From: Candidatus Bathyarchaeota archaeon
GTDB taxonomy: Archaea; Thermoproteota; Bathyarchaeia; TCS64
Length of the DNA stretch: 64,000 bases
Direction of reading: 5' to 3'
Assembly (NCBI GenBank): GCA_018396865.1
Contig: JAGTRB010000011.1
Span: forward strand, 1 to 64,000
The notes under the pieces were generated by a model. That model made no database searches. It was given only the letters and a program-made list of their open reading frames with translations, and had not been told where the DNA came from. This document shows positions 56,092-64,000 of this stretch, piece after piece. Within the stretch, counting starts at the first letter, position 1, and each line of letters starts with the position of its first letter. A program made the translations under genes and the position numbers.

Positions 56092-56274
56092 CCCATCAGG
56101 GGATCGTTGTCCCTTATATTGAAGATTTCGCCTAAAACCAATGGATGGAGAGGAGATAGTTAAAACCGGATTTCCTTTGTTTTTGATGTTGCTGTAAAAG
56201 TTTTTGTCGAACATATTTTTCAAATAGTCTCATCAGGATTCTTCAAATATCTCCATCGGATCATCTAAAATTAT

Positions 56275-56937
56275 TTATTTATCTATTAATCCCCTCTCAT
56301 AGAGAATCTTCTTTAGCTCCTCCGGTATCTTATCCACCTTGAGCTCACCACTCATCTCAATAACCTTACCCCTTTTCATATACCAATCTAGAACAGGTTT
56401 AGTCTCCTTATAATATACCTTTATTCTATGCTTAATGACATCTTCTCTATCATCGTTTCGATGTATCAACCTTGATCCGCACTCATCGCATACTTCATCC
56501 TTTAGCGGGGGTTTATCCTTAAGGTGGTAGATCGCGCCGCAATGGGGGCAAGACCTTCTGAGGGACAACCTTTCCACGATGGCATCCTCCGTGGCTATGA
56601 CGTTCAGGACAAGGTCGATATCCACCCCTTCAGATCTTAATATCCGGTCAAGGGCTTCAGCCTGCTTAAGGTTCCTGGGGAAGCCGTCTAGGACAAAGCC
56701 GCCTCTAAAATTCAATCCCATAAGCCTCTCCTCCAACAGGCAGATTACCAGATCATCTGGAACTAGCTCCCCTCGTTCCATGTACGCCTTGGCCCTCCTC
56801 CCCGCCTCACTACACTTGGAGATGGCCTCTCTAAGGATGTCGCCCATCACAATGACTGGGATGTGGCATATCTGGCCGATCAGCCTGGCCCTCGTCCCCT
56901 TCCCAGATCCAGGGGGGCCTAAGACTACGACTATCAT
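56275..56937 (-). CDS. adk: Adenylate kinase, zinc-type
   Basis: 220 residues. P-loop GPPGSGKGTRARLI (7-20), AMP-binding helix and VLDGFPRNLKQAEAL (82-96), and a LID with four Cys (C130-P-H-C133 and C150-D-E-C153) for a structural zinc. Arg residues RNDDREDVIKHR complete the active site. It resembles the bacterial-type enzyme rather than the short archaeal trimeric AdkA. ATG start. It is followed by the adenosine-specific kinase-like gene after a 180-base gap. Confidence 0.95.
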   Translation of the reverse strand: MIVVVLGPPGSGKGTRARLIGQICHIPVIVMGDILREAISKCSEAGRRAKAYMERGELVPDDLVICLLEERLMGLNFRGGFVLDGFPRNLKQAEALDRILRSEGVDIDLVLNVIATEDAIVERLSLRRSCPHCGAIYHLKDKPPLKDEVCDECGSRLIHRNDDREDVIKHRIKVYYKETKPVLDWYMKRGKVIEMSGELKVDKIPEELKKILYERGLIDK

Positions 56938-57101
56938 TCCTCCAGTCCCTTTTAAGGATATTTCTATGATGATTACTCGGTACCATTTAAAACATTATAT
57001 ATGAGTGCTGTTTTTGTTCGATGATGATACAAGCTCAACCCTAAGTGGATTAGATGGAAAGGGTTTTAATCATCTGAAGCTATATAGCATCGGGTGATCT
57101 G

Positions 57102-58484
57102 TTGAACAAAGATTTCCAAGATCTCGAAGGTTTCATATTCTCGAAGATGTCTGAGACCAAGCTTCCAGGTCTCTCGATCTCGGCCATTAAGGATGGTGAG
57201 GTGGTCTACAGCAGGGGCTTCGGTTTTAGAGATCTCGCCACGGGCCGCCCGGCAACCCCTGAGACCCTCTACTGTATAGGTAGCGTGACGAAGTCATTCA
57301 CATGCATCTCCATTATGCAGCTCCAGGAGAAGGGACTTCTAGATGTGGAGGACCCCGTGGAGAAGTATCTACCCCTTAGTTTACGGAGCTGTGGGGAGCC
57401 CGTTAAGATCTGGCACCTCATGAGTCACACTAGCGGGATCCCAGCCCTCGCATATGCGGAGGCAGTCATAAGACATACCATGAGGGCCTCTGAGAGGTGG
57501 CTTCCCATATCAGGCTATAGGGATATGTTCACCTTCATGGGGGAGGCTGAGGGGTGGGCCTACACAAAGCCGGGGGAGAGGTGGTTCTACCTCAATGAGG
57601 GATATATTCTACTTGGATATGTTATTGAGAAGGTCTCGGGCGAGGGGTATGTCGACTACGTGAGAAGGCACATCCTGGAGCCTTTAGGGATGAGGAGGAG
57701 CTTCTTCTACAAGGATGAGGTGGAGGGGGATCCTGACGCGGCCACCCCTTACATAGTCACAAAGGAGGGGGAGAGGATCCCAAGCACATATCCATATGGG
57801 GCTATACTGAGCGATGGTGGCCTAATAAGCAACGCCCTGGACATGGCTGAATATATAAAGATGTACCTAAATTATGGGGAATATAAAGGATTTAGAGTTT
57901 TAGGTGAAGATTTGATTAGGGAGATGATGAAGCCAAGGGTGAAGACTCCAGATGAGCCATTCATAAGTAATTATGTCAGGTATTATGGGTATGGCCTCGG
58001 AATAAATAGAGACTTCTACGGATACGACCTTATAAGCCATGGAGGGAGCGTCTCAGTTGCCACGGCCTACATGGGGTTCGTACCGGAGAGGAAGGTCGGA
58101 GTTATGATTCTGGCAAACGGCAGCGGGTATCCCCTGAGCTATATGGGGGAGTACGCCTTAGCCCTTCTACTGGGGAGGGATCCGAAGGACCATCCAGTAT
58201 TCATCTACGAGAGGGTTCAGGAGGAGCTTGAGGGGGTGTATGAGACCTATAAGGCCACGATGAGGGCGAAGGTCGCAAGGAGGGGGAGCCTCCTCACCCT
58301 CGATATGGGAGACAGGTATAGGGAACTCATGGTTCCACTAATACCCTTAGAGTTCAAGGGCGATAGGGCCCTCTTTCAGGGTATATCAATGGACAGGAAG
58401 ATCCCAGTGGAGTTCATAAAGGATGGAGGGGAGACATATCTCCTTTACGAGAGGTATAAGCTGAGGAAGATCGGGAGGATCTGA
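57102..58484 (+). CDS. Serine beta-lactamase/penicillin-binding-protein-like hydrolase
   Basis: 460-residue class C-like serine hydrolase. Nucleophile Ser61 and Lys64 in IGSVTKSFTC, the YLNEGYILLGY motif (Tyr163-Leu-Asn165), and a third motif near SHGGSVSVATAY (about His312-Gly-Gly). A C-terminal beta-rich domain of about 85 residues (from PVFIYERVQEELEGVYETYK) is typical of the larger esterase/peptidase members. It has no signal peptide, so it acts in the cytoplasm, probably as a peptidase or esterase rather than on peptidoglycan, which archaea lack. TTG start. Confidence 0.92.
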   Translation: MNKDFQDLEGFIFSKMSETKLPGLSISAIKDGEVVYSRGFGFRDLATGRPATPETLYCIGSVTKSFTCISIMQLQEKGLLDVEDPVEKYLPLSLRSCGEPVKIWHLMSHTSGIPALAYAEAVIRHTMRASERWLPISGYRDMFTFMGEAEGWAYTKPGERWFYLNEGYILLGYVIEKVSGEGYVDYVRRHILEPLGMRRSFFYKDEVEGDPDAATPYIVTKEGERIPSTYPYGAILSDGGLISNALDMAEYIKMYLNYGEYKGFRVLGEDLIREMMKPRVKTPDEPFISNYVRYYGYGLGINRDFYGYDLISHGGSVSVATAYMGFVPERKVGVMILANGSGYPLSYMGEYALALLLGRDPKDHPVFIYERVQEELEGVYETYKATMRAKVARRGSLLTLDMGDRYRELMVPLIPLEFKGDRALFQGISMDRKIPVEFIKDGGETYLLYERYKLRKIGRI

Positions 58485-58526
58485 ACTCCACATGTGATCA
58501 TGGCGAATACTAAATTATGGTTGTAG

Positions 58527-58805
58527 CTATCCGCCGCTGACCGCTATGGACAGGATGAGGGAGTCGCCATCTCTTATCTTTTCATCTAACTTCCGTGCAA
58601 TCCTTCCATTGATCCCTATGATCACACCATTTTTTAAATCCATTTTTTCCCTGTCTAAAATAAGTTCATAAAAATTTTCTCCATGCCTTTCTCCTAGAAT
58701 CCTGATAAATTCGAACAGTTCTATTTCTCTTTCGATTTCAATTATCTCACTGTTGGTTCCAACCAGATCCCTTATATATGTTAAATATTTCACCTCAACC
58801 TTCAT
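58527..58805 (-). CDS. MoaD/ThiS-type sulfur carrier protein
   Basis: 92-residue ubiquitin-like protein ending in AVSGG with the C-terminal Gly-Gly needed for thiocarboxylation. Strand pattern VEVKYLTYIRDLVG, helix LFEFIRILGERHG, DGDSLILSIAVSGG. It overlaps the aldehyde ferredoxin oxidoreductase by 11 bases, so it probably supplies sulfur for the tungstopterin cofactor of that enzyme. ATG start. Confidence 0.9.
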   Translation of the reverse strand: MKVEVKYLTYIRDLVGTNSEIIEIEREIELFEFIRILGERHGENFYELILDREKMDLKNGVIIGINGRIARKLDEKIRDGDSLILSIAVSGG

Positions 58806-60681
58806 TCTTTATCGTCCATCCAAGATCCAATTCGTGTAGCTTCTCCTTTGTGGGACACCCCCTCTCATCCCACCCCGCCATTTTATAGTAGATGCCCCTA
58901 GCCCTAAGGAATTCATCCCTGCTGATCTTCTGTCCCTTTCTGCTCCCGAACTCAAGCTCCTGGAAGAACCTCTCTGGGAGGGTGTCCTCCTCGGGTTTAT
59001 GCCCCTCTCTGATATTGTATAATCTCGCTAGGTTGATGGCCCTCTCACTTGCCTTCATCAACTCCCAGAGGCTCGTGTTCCACCCGGTCACCGCGTTCAC
59101 TATCTCCACGAGGTGGTTGGGCGTGTAAACACCAGCTGGGTGTGGGGTGAAGGTGAACTTACAGACGCATAGAGAATCTAGGAGGCCCCACCAGAGGGTT
59201 GAGTAGTAGAAGACCCTGACCTTCTCAGCCCCAAGCTCTAACCTCCCTACCGCCTTGTTGATCCCCAGGGCTTTCAGGTGTTCAGCCTCCCTCTCGTATA
59301 CCGGGTCATGGGCGCACTGCATGTGGTCGGCCCCTGATGGCGATAGGGCGTATTGCAGCCCGACTCCAACCTTCCCTCGGGGCTCGTGCATGGGTATCTC
59401 CTTCCCCCTCACATGCATAGCATAGATTATCGATTTTTCGCCTATCTTTTCGGATGAGATTTTAACCCCCTCTGCTAGTATATCTCCAAACCCCTCCCTT
59501 TTAACCATCTTTTCCAAAATTTCCAACATTGATGAGGTATTACCAAAGTTCAATGATATGTTTCCTATCTCTTTTTCTCCTATCAATCCATTCTCGAAGC
59601 ACTCCATAGCGAAGGATATGACATTTCCGGCGCTTATGGTGTCAACCCCATAAGCATTACATATCTGGTTGGCGTAGGAGATTGCGCTTAGGTCGCTTAT
59701 GCCGCATAGGGATCCGAAGGAGGCGACGGTCTCGTACTCTGGCCCCCCATAGGAGGGGTCGGTCACGTAGGGGGGCTTGCCCTCAACCACCCTCTTACAG
59801 CGTATCGGGCAGGCGTAGCAGCCCTCCCTCCCCGTCAGTATGGTCTCGTTCATCGCCTCCCCGCTTATCTTCTCCAACCCCTCGAAGGAGCCCCCTCTGA
59901 AGTTGAGAGTTGGGAGGATCCCATCCATGTCGAGGCTCCTGATGCCGTCGAGGGTTCCATAGATATGCCGCGCGTTCGCCCCTGGGTATCTTCTCCAATT
60001 CTCAGCGAACCACTTGGCGAGCGTGCTTACCTTCTCGGGGTCATGGAGTTCCACACTTCCACGCCCCCTGACCGCCACCGCCTTGAGCCTCTTATAGCCC
60101 ATCACCGTCCCCAGGCCGCTCCTCCCGGCGGCGTATCTCTGGTCTACTATTATATTGGCGAACCTGACGAGCCTCTCACCCGAAGGGCCTATGCATGCAA
60201 CCCTTATGAGGGGATCCCCAAGCCTCCTCCTGATCTCCTCCACCGTCTCCTTGGTCTGCATGCCCCAGAGTTCTCCGGCTTCGAGGAGTTCGGCCCTCCC
60301 ATCCTCCACGCGTAAGTATACGGGTTTCTCCGCCCTCCCCTCCACGATTATGGCTTCCACGCCCGCCCTCCTGAGCTCTGGGCCGAAGAACCCACCAGCC
60401 TCAGCCTCCCCAAACCCATATGTCAGGGGGGATTTTGAGACTATGCTTATCCTGTTTACTCCTGGGACTGGGGCCCCTCCTATTATGCTTGAGGCGAAGA
60501 TGAGCCTGTTATCAGGTGAGAAGGGATCTACACCAGCTGGGTTCTCTTTATATAGGAATAGGATGCCGAAGCCCCTCCCACCCAAATAGGCCCTTCGGGT
60601 TCCCAAATCCAGCTCCTCGAACCTCACCTCCCCGGAGGATAGGTTAACCCTGAGAAGCCTGACTGCATCTGAGCTTGGCAT
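58795..60681 (-). CDS. Aldehyde:ferredoxin oxidoreductase, tungsten-containing family
   Basis: 628 residues. Oxidises aldehydes to acids with ferredoxin as acceptor, using a bis-tungstopterin and one 4Fe-4S cluster. N-terminal domain with LGGRGFGILFLYKENP, then NRISIVSKSPLTYGFGEAEAGG, cluster motif CYACPIRCKRV plus the late Cys in DSLCVCKF, HMQCAHD as pterin-binding segment, and GKEIPMHEPRG. It is upstream of a MoaD-type protein (11-base overlap). It is in the AOR/FOR family; specificity cannot be set. ATG start. Confidence 0.94.
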   Translation of the reverse strand: MPSSDAVRLLRVNLSSGEVRFEELDLGTRRAYLGGRGFGILFLYKENPAGVDPFSPDNRLIFASSIIGGAPVPGVNRISIVSKSPLTYGFGEAEAGGFFGPELRRAGVEAIIVEGRAEKPVYLRVEDGRAELLEAGELWGMQTKETVEEIRRRLGDPLIRVACIGPSGERLVRFANIIVDQRYAAGRSGLGTVMGYKRLKAVAVRGRGSVELHDPEKVSTLAKWFAENWRRYPGANARHIYGTLDGIRSLDMDGILPTLNFRGGSFEGLEKISGEAMNETILTGREGCYACPIRCKRVVEGKPPYVTDPSYGGPEYETVASFGSLCGISDLSAISYANQICNAYGVDTISAGNVISFAMECFENGLIGEKEIGNISLNFGNTSSMLEILEKMVKREGFGDILAEGVKISSEKIGEKSIIYAMHVRGKEIPMHEPRGKVGVGLQYALSPSGADHMQCAHDPVYEREAEHLKALGINKAVGRLELGAEKVRVFYYSTLWWGLLDSLCVCKFTFTPHPAGVYTPNHLVEIVNAVTGWNTSLWELMKASERAINLARLYNIREGHKPEEDTLPERFFQELEFGSRKGQKISRDEFLRARGIYYKMAGWDERGCPTKEKLHELDLGWTIKNEG

Positions 60682-60750
60682 ATAAATCGATTCGAATTTT
60701 GTTGGATTTGAAATAAATTTTTATGGTTCTGAGAGTGCTGATCTGGTGAA

Positions 60751-60981
60751 ATGGATGCCTATAGGCCACTCACCCTATTAGGGCTTATCTTCATAGTAAG
60801 CGGCATCATCCTCGTGGCTCTCCCATTCATCCTTAGGCACATGCCAAGCCTGGAGAGGCTTCCATGGATCTTAGTATTTATATATAGGAAAAATGGTTTC
60901 TACTTCGCTACATCTCCTCTACTAATAATGATCTCCATAGCCTCTTTAATCATATATCTAAGTAGTAGGTTTGGTGGTTAG
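60751..60981 (+). CDS. Small membrane protein, DUF2905-like
   Basis: 76 residues with two hydrophobic segments (LLGLIFIVSGIILVALPFI and PLLIMISIASLIIYLSS) joined by a polar loop around RLPWILVFIYRKNGFYF, which matches the small DUF2905 family of unknown function. ATG start. Divergent from the aldehyde oxidoreductase; the 70-base gap contains AT-rich promoter-like sequence. Confidence 0.8.
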   Translation: MDAYRPLTLLGLIFIVSGIILVALPFILRHMPSLERLPWILVFIYRKNGFYFATSPLLIMISIASLIIYLSSRFGG

Positions 60982-61113
60982 ATAGGGCTGGATGTTTTAA
61001 GAAGTGGATCCTCACCGGAGACTCACACATCTATCATAAATTGCGGCAGGCTCCTAACCAGATGAATGGGAAGGGATAAAAAGCTCTCAACCCCCAAAAA
61101 AGTGATAACCGAG

Positions 61114-61365
61114 ATGAAATTCGCCGCCAGAGTTCATGTCACCCTTAAGGAGGGCTACTCTGATCCGGAGGGAGAGACAACGGCGAGGGCCCTCAAGGGC
61201 CTGGGATACCGTGTTCTGGATGTGAGGGTTGGGAAGGTTTATGATCTCTCATTAGAGGCCGAAGATGAGGAAGACGCCAGAAGGCTCATTGAGGAGATCT
61301 GCCTTAGGCTCCTAGCTAATCCCACCAAGGACGACTACTCCTTCGAGTTGAGGGGTGTGGGTTGA
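61114..61365 (+). CDS. purS: Phosphoribosylformylglycinamidine synthase subunit PurS
   Basis: Small subunit of the FGAM synthase complex that connects PurQ and PurL. Start at ATG 61114 (MKFAARVHVTLKEGYSDPEG) gives 83 residues, the normal length, preceded by GTGATAACCGAG; an upstream ATG at 61066 would add 16 residues. Features: TTARALKGLGYRVLDVRVGKVYDL and EEICLRLLANPTKDDYSFEL. It overlaps purL by four bases (TTGA). Confidence 0.93.
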   Translation: MKFAARVHVTLKEGYSDPEGETTARALKGLGYRVLDVRVGKVYDLSLEAEDEEDARRLIEEICLRLLANPTKDDYSFELRGVG

Positions 61366-63734
61366 GTAGGGTAAAGAGAAGTCCCCTCCCCTTTCCACAT
61401 TATCTCATAGATTTGAGGGGGGCAGAAGACGAGGAGCTGATCGAGGTCGCTGGTCTTCTAGGCCTAGGGTTGAACCTTGAGGAGTTGAGGTCCATCAAAG
61501 ACTACTATGAAACCCGGGGGAAGGAGGCCTCCGATGTGGAGCTCCAGACATACGACCAGACATGGAGCGAGCACTGCTTCCACAAGACCTTCAAGGGCTT
61601 GATTGAGACCCCTGAAGGAGTGGTGGATGGCCTATTCAAGACCTATATCAAGAGGGTTGTGGAGGAGCTGAGGCCAGACTGGTGCCTGAGCGTGTTCGAG
61701 GATAACGCTGGGATCATAGAGTTCGATGAAGACCACGCGATAGCGGTGAAGGTTGAGACCCACAACCACCCATCAGCCATAGAGCCCTTCGGGGGGGCCG
61801 CAACCGGGATCGGGGGGGTTATAAGGGACATCTTGGGGGTCTGGGCGGAACCAATTGCCTGCACAGACGTCCTATGCTTCGGCCCCCTAGACTACAGATA
61901 CGAGCTTCTGCCCCAAGGGATAAAGCACCCATCATACCTCTTCAGGGGAGTCGTAAGTGGGATTGGATCCTATGGAAACAGCGTCGGCATTCCAACGGTC
62001 AATGGTGCGGTCTACTTCGATGAGGGATATGTCGGGAATGTCGTGGTATACGCAGGTTGCTTGGGGCTCCTAAGGAAGGACAGTTATGCGAGGTGTGTGA
62101 GGGCCGGGGATTGGATAGTGTTGGCAGGGGGCAGGACGGGCCTAGACGGGATCCACGGGGTCACCTTCGCCTCGTCGGAGCTGACCAGGGAGTCTGAGAT
62201 GGTCTCAAGACCGGCCGTTCAGATAGGGAACCCCATAGAGGAGGAGAAGCTAAAGAGGGCTATAAAGCTCATCGGGGAGGAGAGGCTGGGGTCTGGGATC
62301 ACAGATCTGGGCGGGGGAGGGCTGAGCTGCGCAGTCTGCGAGACCGCTAATAAATATGGATTGGGGGCTGAGGTCTGGCTTGATAGGGTGCTCCTCAAAT
62401 ATCCGGGAATGGCCCCATGGGAGATCTGGATCTCCGAGTCCCAGGAGAGGATGTGCCTAGCCATACCCCCCCAAAACCTGGAGAAGGCGTTAGAGATTTT
62501 CGAGGGGGAACAGGTGGAGGCAACCCCCATCGGTAGGTACACTGAGGGGGGATTGGTCAGGGTTTACTATGGAGGCCTTCAAGTGGGAGAGCTTGACCTC
62601 CGCCACCTCTTCAGCCCCCCCAGGATTAGGCGCTCAACCTCATGGAGGCCCCCGAGCCTTGAGGACCCAATCTTCCCTGAGCCAGAGGATCTAGGGGCCG
62701 TCCTGAAGAGGCTGCTCGCCTCCCCAAACATAGCCAGCAAGGAGGTGGTGATAAGGAGCTATGACCATGAGGTTAAAGGATGCACGGTGGTAAAGCCTCT
62801 CCATGGATGGAACGCGGGTCCAAGCGATGCGGCGGTTCTGAAACCCCTTGGAGCATCCTGGAAGGGGATATCTATCTCCTCGGGGTTGAAACCCCGATAT
62901 GGGAAGATAGACCCATACTGGATGGCGGCATCCTCAATAGACGAGGCCGTTAGGAACAACATCGCCGTTGGAGGAAGGAGAATAGCCCTATTAGATAACT
63001 TCACCTGGGGGAACCCTGAGAAAGAGGACCGCTTGGGCTCGCTTGTCCAAGCGTGCAGAGCCTGCTACGATGTCGCGAAGGCCTATGGAACACCCTTCGT
63101 CTCTGGTAAGGACAGCTTATATAATGAGTCTCCCCTCGGCCCAGTCACTCCCACTCTCCTAGTTACCGCTGTGGGGATAGTTCCGGATATCAGGAGGGTT
63201 GTGACCATGGAGCTGAAGGAGGAGGGAGACCTGATCTACCTCCTGGGTCTGACCAGGAGGGAGGTGGGGGGCTCGGAGTACCTTAGGCTTATGGGCTATA
63301 TAGGGGGCTCCGTCCCCAAGCTCAACGCGAGCAAGACGGCTGAGCTCTATAGGAGAGTGATCTCAGCTATGGATCTCGGCCTTGTTAGAGCCTGCCACGA
63401 CCTCTCTGAGGGGGGTTTAGGAGTAGCCGCGGCGGAGATGGCCTTCACAGGAGGCTTGGGGCTAACGCTCAACCTTGAGAGGGTGCTCGTTGACGAGGAG
63501 ATGCGCGATGACTATAAGCTCTTCTCGGAGTCGAACGGCCGGCTGCTGGTCGAGGTTAAACCAGAGCACAGATCATCGTTCGAGAGGCTTATGGTGGGCG
63601 TCGAGTTCTCCCCGCTGGGGGTGGTCACGGCTGAGGATAGATTTAAGGTTCTCGAGAGGAGGAGAACCATCCTAGATCTCTCCCTAGAGGAGCTGGTTGC
63701 CGCGTGGAAGACACCCTTAGGAGGGTCGACTTGA
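61362..63734 (+). CDS. purL: Phosphoribosylformylglycinamidine synthase subunit PurL
   Basis: 790-residue small-type PurL that makes FGAM from FGAR, ATP and ammonia. Contains DVELQTYDQTWSEHCFHKTFKG with catalytic His, VKVETHNHPSAIEPFGGAATGIGG (ATP site), DGIHGVTFASSELT, GIHGVTF-type repeats, and the second half GKDSLYNES and ARACHDLSEGGLGVAAAEMA-like stretch. TTG start in the purS stop (TTGA) and its own stop overlaps the purQ start the same way. Confidence 0.96.
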   Translation: MSRVKRSPLPFPHYLIDLRGAEDEELIEVAGLLGLGLNLEELRSIKDYYETRGKEASDVELQTYDQTWSEHCFHKTFKGLIETPEGVVDGLFKTYIKRVVEELRPDWCLSVFEDNAGIIEFDEDHAIAVKVETHNHPSAIEPFGGAATGIGGVIRDILGVWAEPIACTDVLCFGPLDYRYELLPQGIKHPSYLFRGVVSGIGSYGNSVGIPTVNGAVYFDEGYVGNVVVYAGCLGLLRKDSYARCVRAGDWIVLAGGRTGLDGIHGVTFASSELTRESEMVSRPAVQIGNPIEEEKLKRAIKLIGEERLGSGITDLGGGGLSCAVCETANKYGLGAEVWLDRVLLKYPGMAPWEIWISESQERMCLAIPPQNLEKALEIFEGEQVEATPIGRYTEGGLVRVYYGGLQVGELDLRHLFSPPRIRRSTSWRPPSLEDPIFPEPEDLGAVLKRLLASPNIASKEVVIRSYDHEVKGCTVVKPLHGWNAGPSDAAVLKPLGASWKGISISSGLKPRYGKIDPYWMAASSIDEAVRNNIAVGGRRIALLDNFTWGNPEKEDRLGSLVQACRACYDVAKAYGTPFVSGKDSLYNESPLGPVTPTLLVTAVGIVPDIRRVVTMELKEEGDLIYLLGLTRREVGGSEYLRLMGYIGGSVPKLNASKTAELYRRVISAMDLGLVRACHDLSEGGLGVAAAEMAFTGGLGLTLNLERVLVDEEMRDDYKLFSESNGRLLVEVKPEHRSSFERLMVGVEFSPLGVVTAEDRFKVLERRRTILDLSLEELVAAWKTPLGGST

Positions 63735-64000
63735 ACCGAGCCGAGATCAGGGTCCTAATCCCGAGGGCCCCAGGGACAAACTGCGACCTCGAGACGGCGA
63801 GAGCCTTCCTAGACCTAGGGGTGAGAGTCGAGGTTATCCACACCCAGAGGCTCTTCAGGGAGAAAAACCTGATGGAGTATGACATCATCGTCTTCCCAGG
63901 GGGCTTCAGCTACGGCGACTACGTGAGGAGCGGGGCCATCTGGGCTAAGGAGTGTGAGTATAGGATAGGCCGGGAGCTGGAGGAGTTCATCCTCGAGGGA
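63731..64000 (+). CDS. purQ: Phosphoribosylformylglycinamidine synthase glutaminase subunit PurQ (3' end outside window)
   Basis: Ninety codons of PurQ run to the end of the window: MNRAEIRVLIPRAPGTNCDL, then DIIVFPGGFSYGDYVRSGAIW, the class I glutaminase N-terminus. The catalytic Cys and His lie further downstream and cannot be seen. TTG start overlaps purL by four bases. With purS and purL it completes the three-subunit complex. Confidence 0.93.
   Translation, partial: MNRAEIRVLIPRAPGTNCDLETARAFLDLGVRVEVIHTQRLFREKNLMEYDIIVFPGGFSYGDYVRSGAIWAKECEYRIGRELEEFILEG

Overview
The window is about 64 kb of dense archaeal chromosome with almost no intergenic space. Archaeal or archaeal-eukaryotic markers include fibrillarin and Nop5, GatD/GatE, archaeal HMG-CoA synthase with thiolase and a DUF35 protein, dimeric glycyl-tRNA synthetase, a GPN-loop GTPase, archaeal Elp3, ThiN and NurA/HerA. 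Ribosomal protein S30e points to the TACK side rather than Euryarchaeota. Promoters share a BRE/TATA pattern close to GAAAGGTTTATAAA, and TTG and GTG starts are very common. Genes for 2-oxoacid:ferredoxin oxidoreductase, a tungsten-type aldehyde oxidoreductase, ferredoxin and a CooT-like nickel protein suggest an anaerobe. A Bathyarchaeia-like or related TACK lineage is my guess, at low confidence. I see no insertion sequence, prophage or CRISPR array.

Layout. 1-4.7 kb: amidase (5' truncated), alkyladenine glycosylase, a winged-helix PD-(D/E)xK nuclease, ThiS-like carrier, an Ada-like Cys protein, a SpeD-like protein and an orphan gene. 4.75-8.2 kb: ChlI-type ATPase and a membrane-anchored ChlI-ChlD fusion that share a 225-bp gene-conversion tract. 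8.3-10.5 kb: TPP riboswitch, thiDN, thiW. 10.6-14.6 kb: orphan with a strong promoter, ArsB/NhaD permease, tRNA-Gly(GCC), CooT-like gene, glyS. 14.7-17.3 kb: DUF35, thiolase-like and HMG-CoA synthase cluster; the thiolase lacks its expected catalytic Cys and His. 17.5-23.2 kb: DUF362, Gfo/Idh/MocA, flippase-like protein, RimI, inositol-phosphate synthase, GPN GTPase. 23.4-29 kb: ornithine cyclodeaminase-like enzyme, acyl-CoA carboxyltransferase, CBS plus HPF-like protein, 2-hydroxyacid dehydrogenase, C_GCAxxG protein.

29-36.5 kb: OFOR beta and alpha with an overlapping 43-residue protein holding 10 Cys, divergent ferredoxin, PhoU-like plus Na/Pi transporter, Ogt, CoA-transferase. 36.5-40.1 kb: THEP1 NTPase, RNase HII, fibrillarin, a small Cys4 protein, Nop5. 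40.2-48.1 kb: PyrD-PyrK, metallo-beta-lactamase fold protein, S30e, Elp3, ABM-domain protein, GatD-GatE. 48.2-53.3 kb: the most unusual locus. Two plus-strand winged-helix paralogs converge on five tandem minus-strand small winged-helix genes, which diverge from an overlapping nurA-herA pair. 53.7-64 kb: PyrB, methyltransferase, adenosine-specific kinase-like protein, adenylate kinase, serine beta-lactamase family, MoaD plus aldehyde ferredoxin oxidoreductase, DUF2905, and purS-purL-purQ (truncated by the window end).

Most adjacent same-strand genes with related roles overlap by 1-19 bases (thiDN/thiW, purS/L/Q, gatD/E, pyrD/K, porA/B, nurA/herA), which implies translational coupling.
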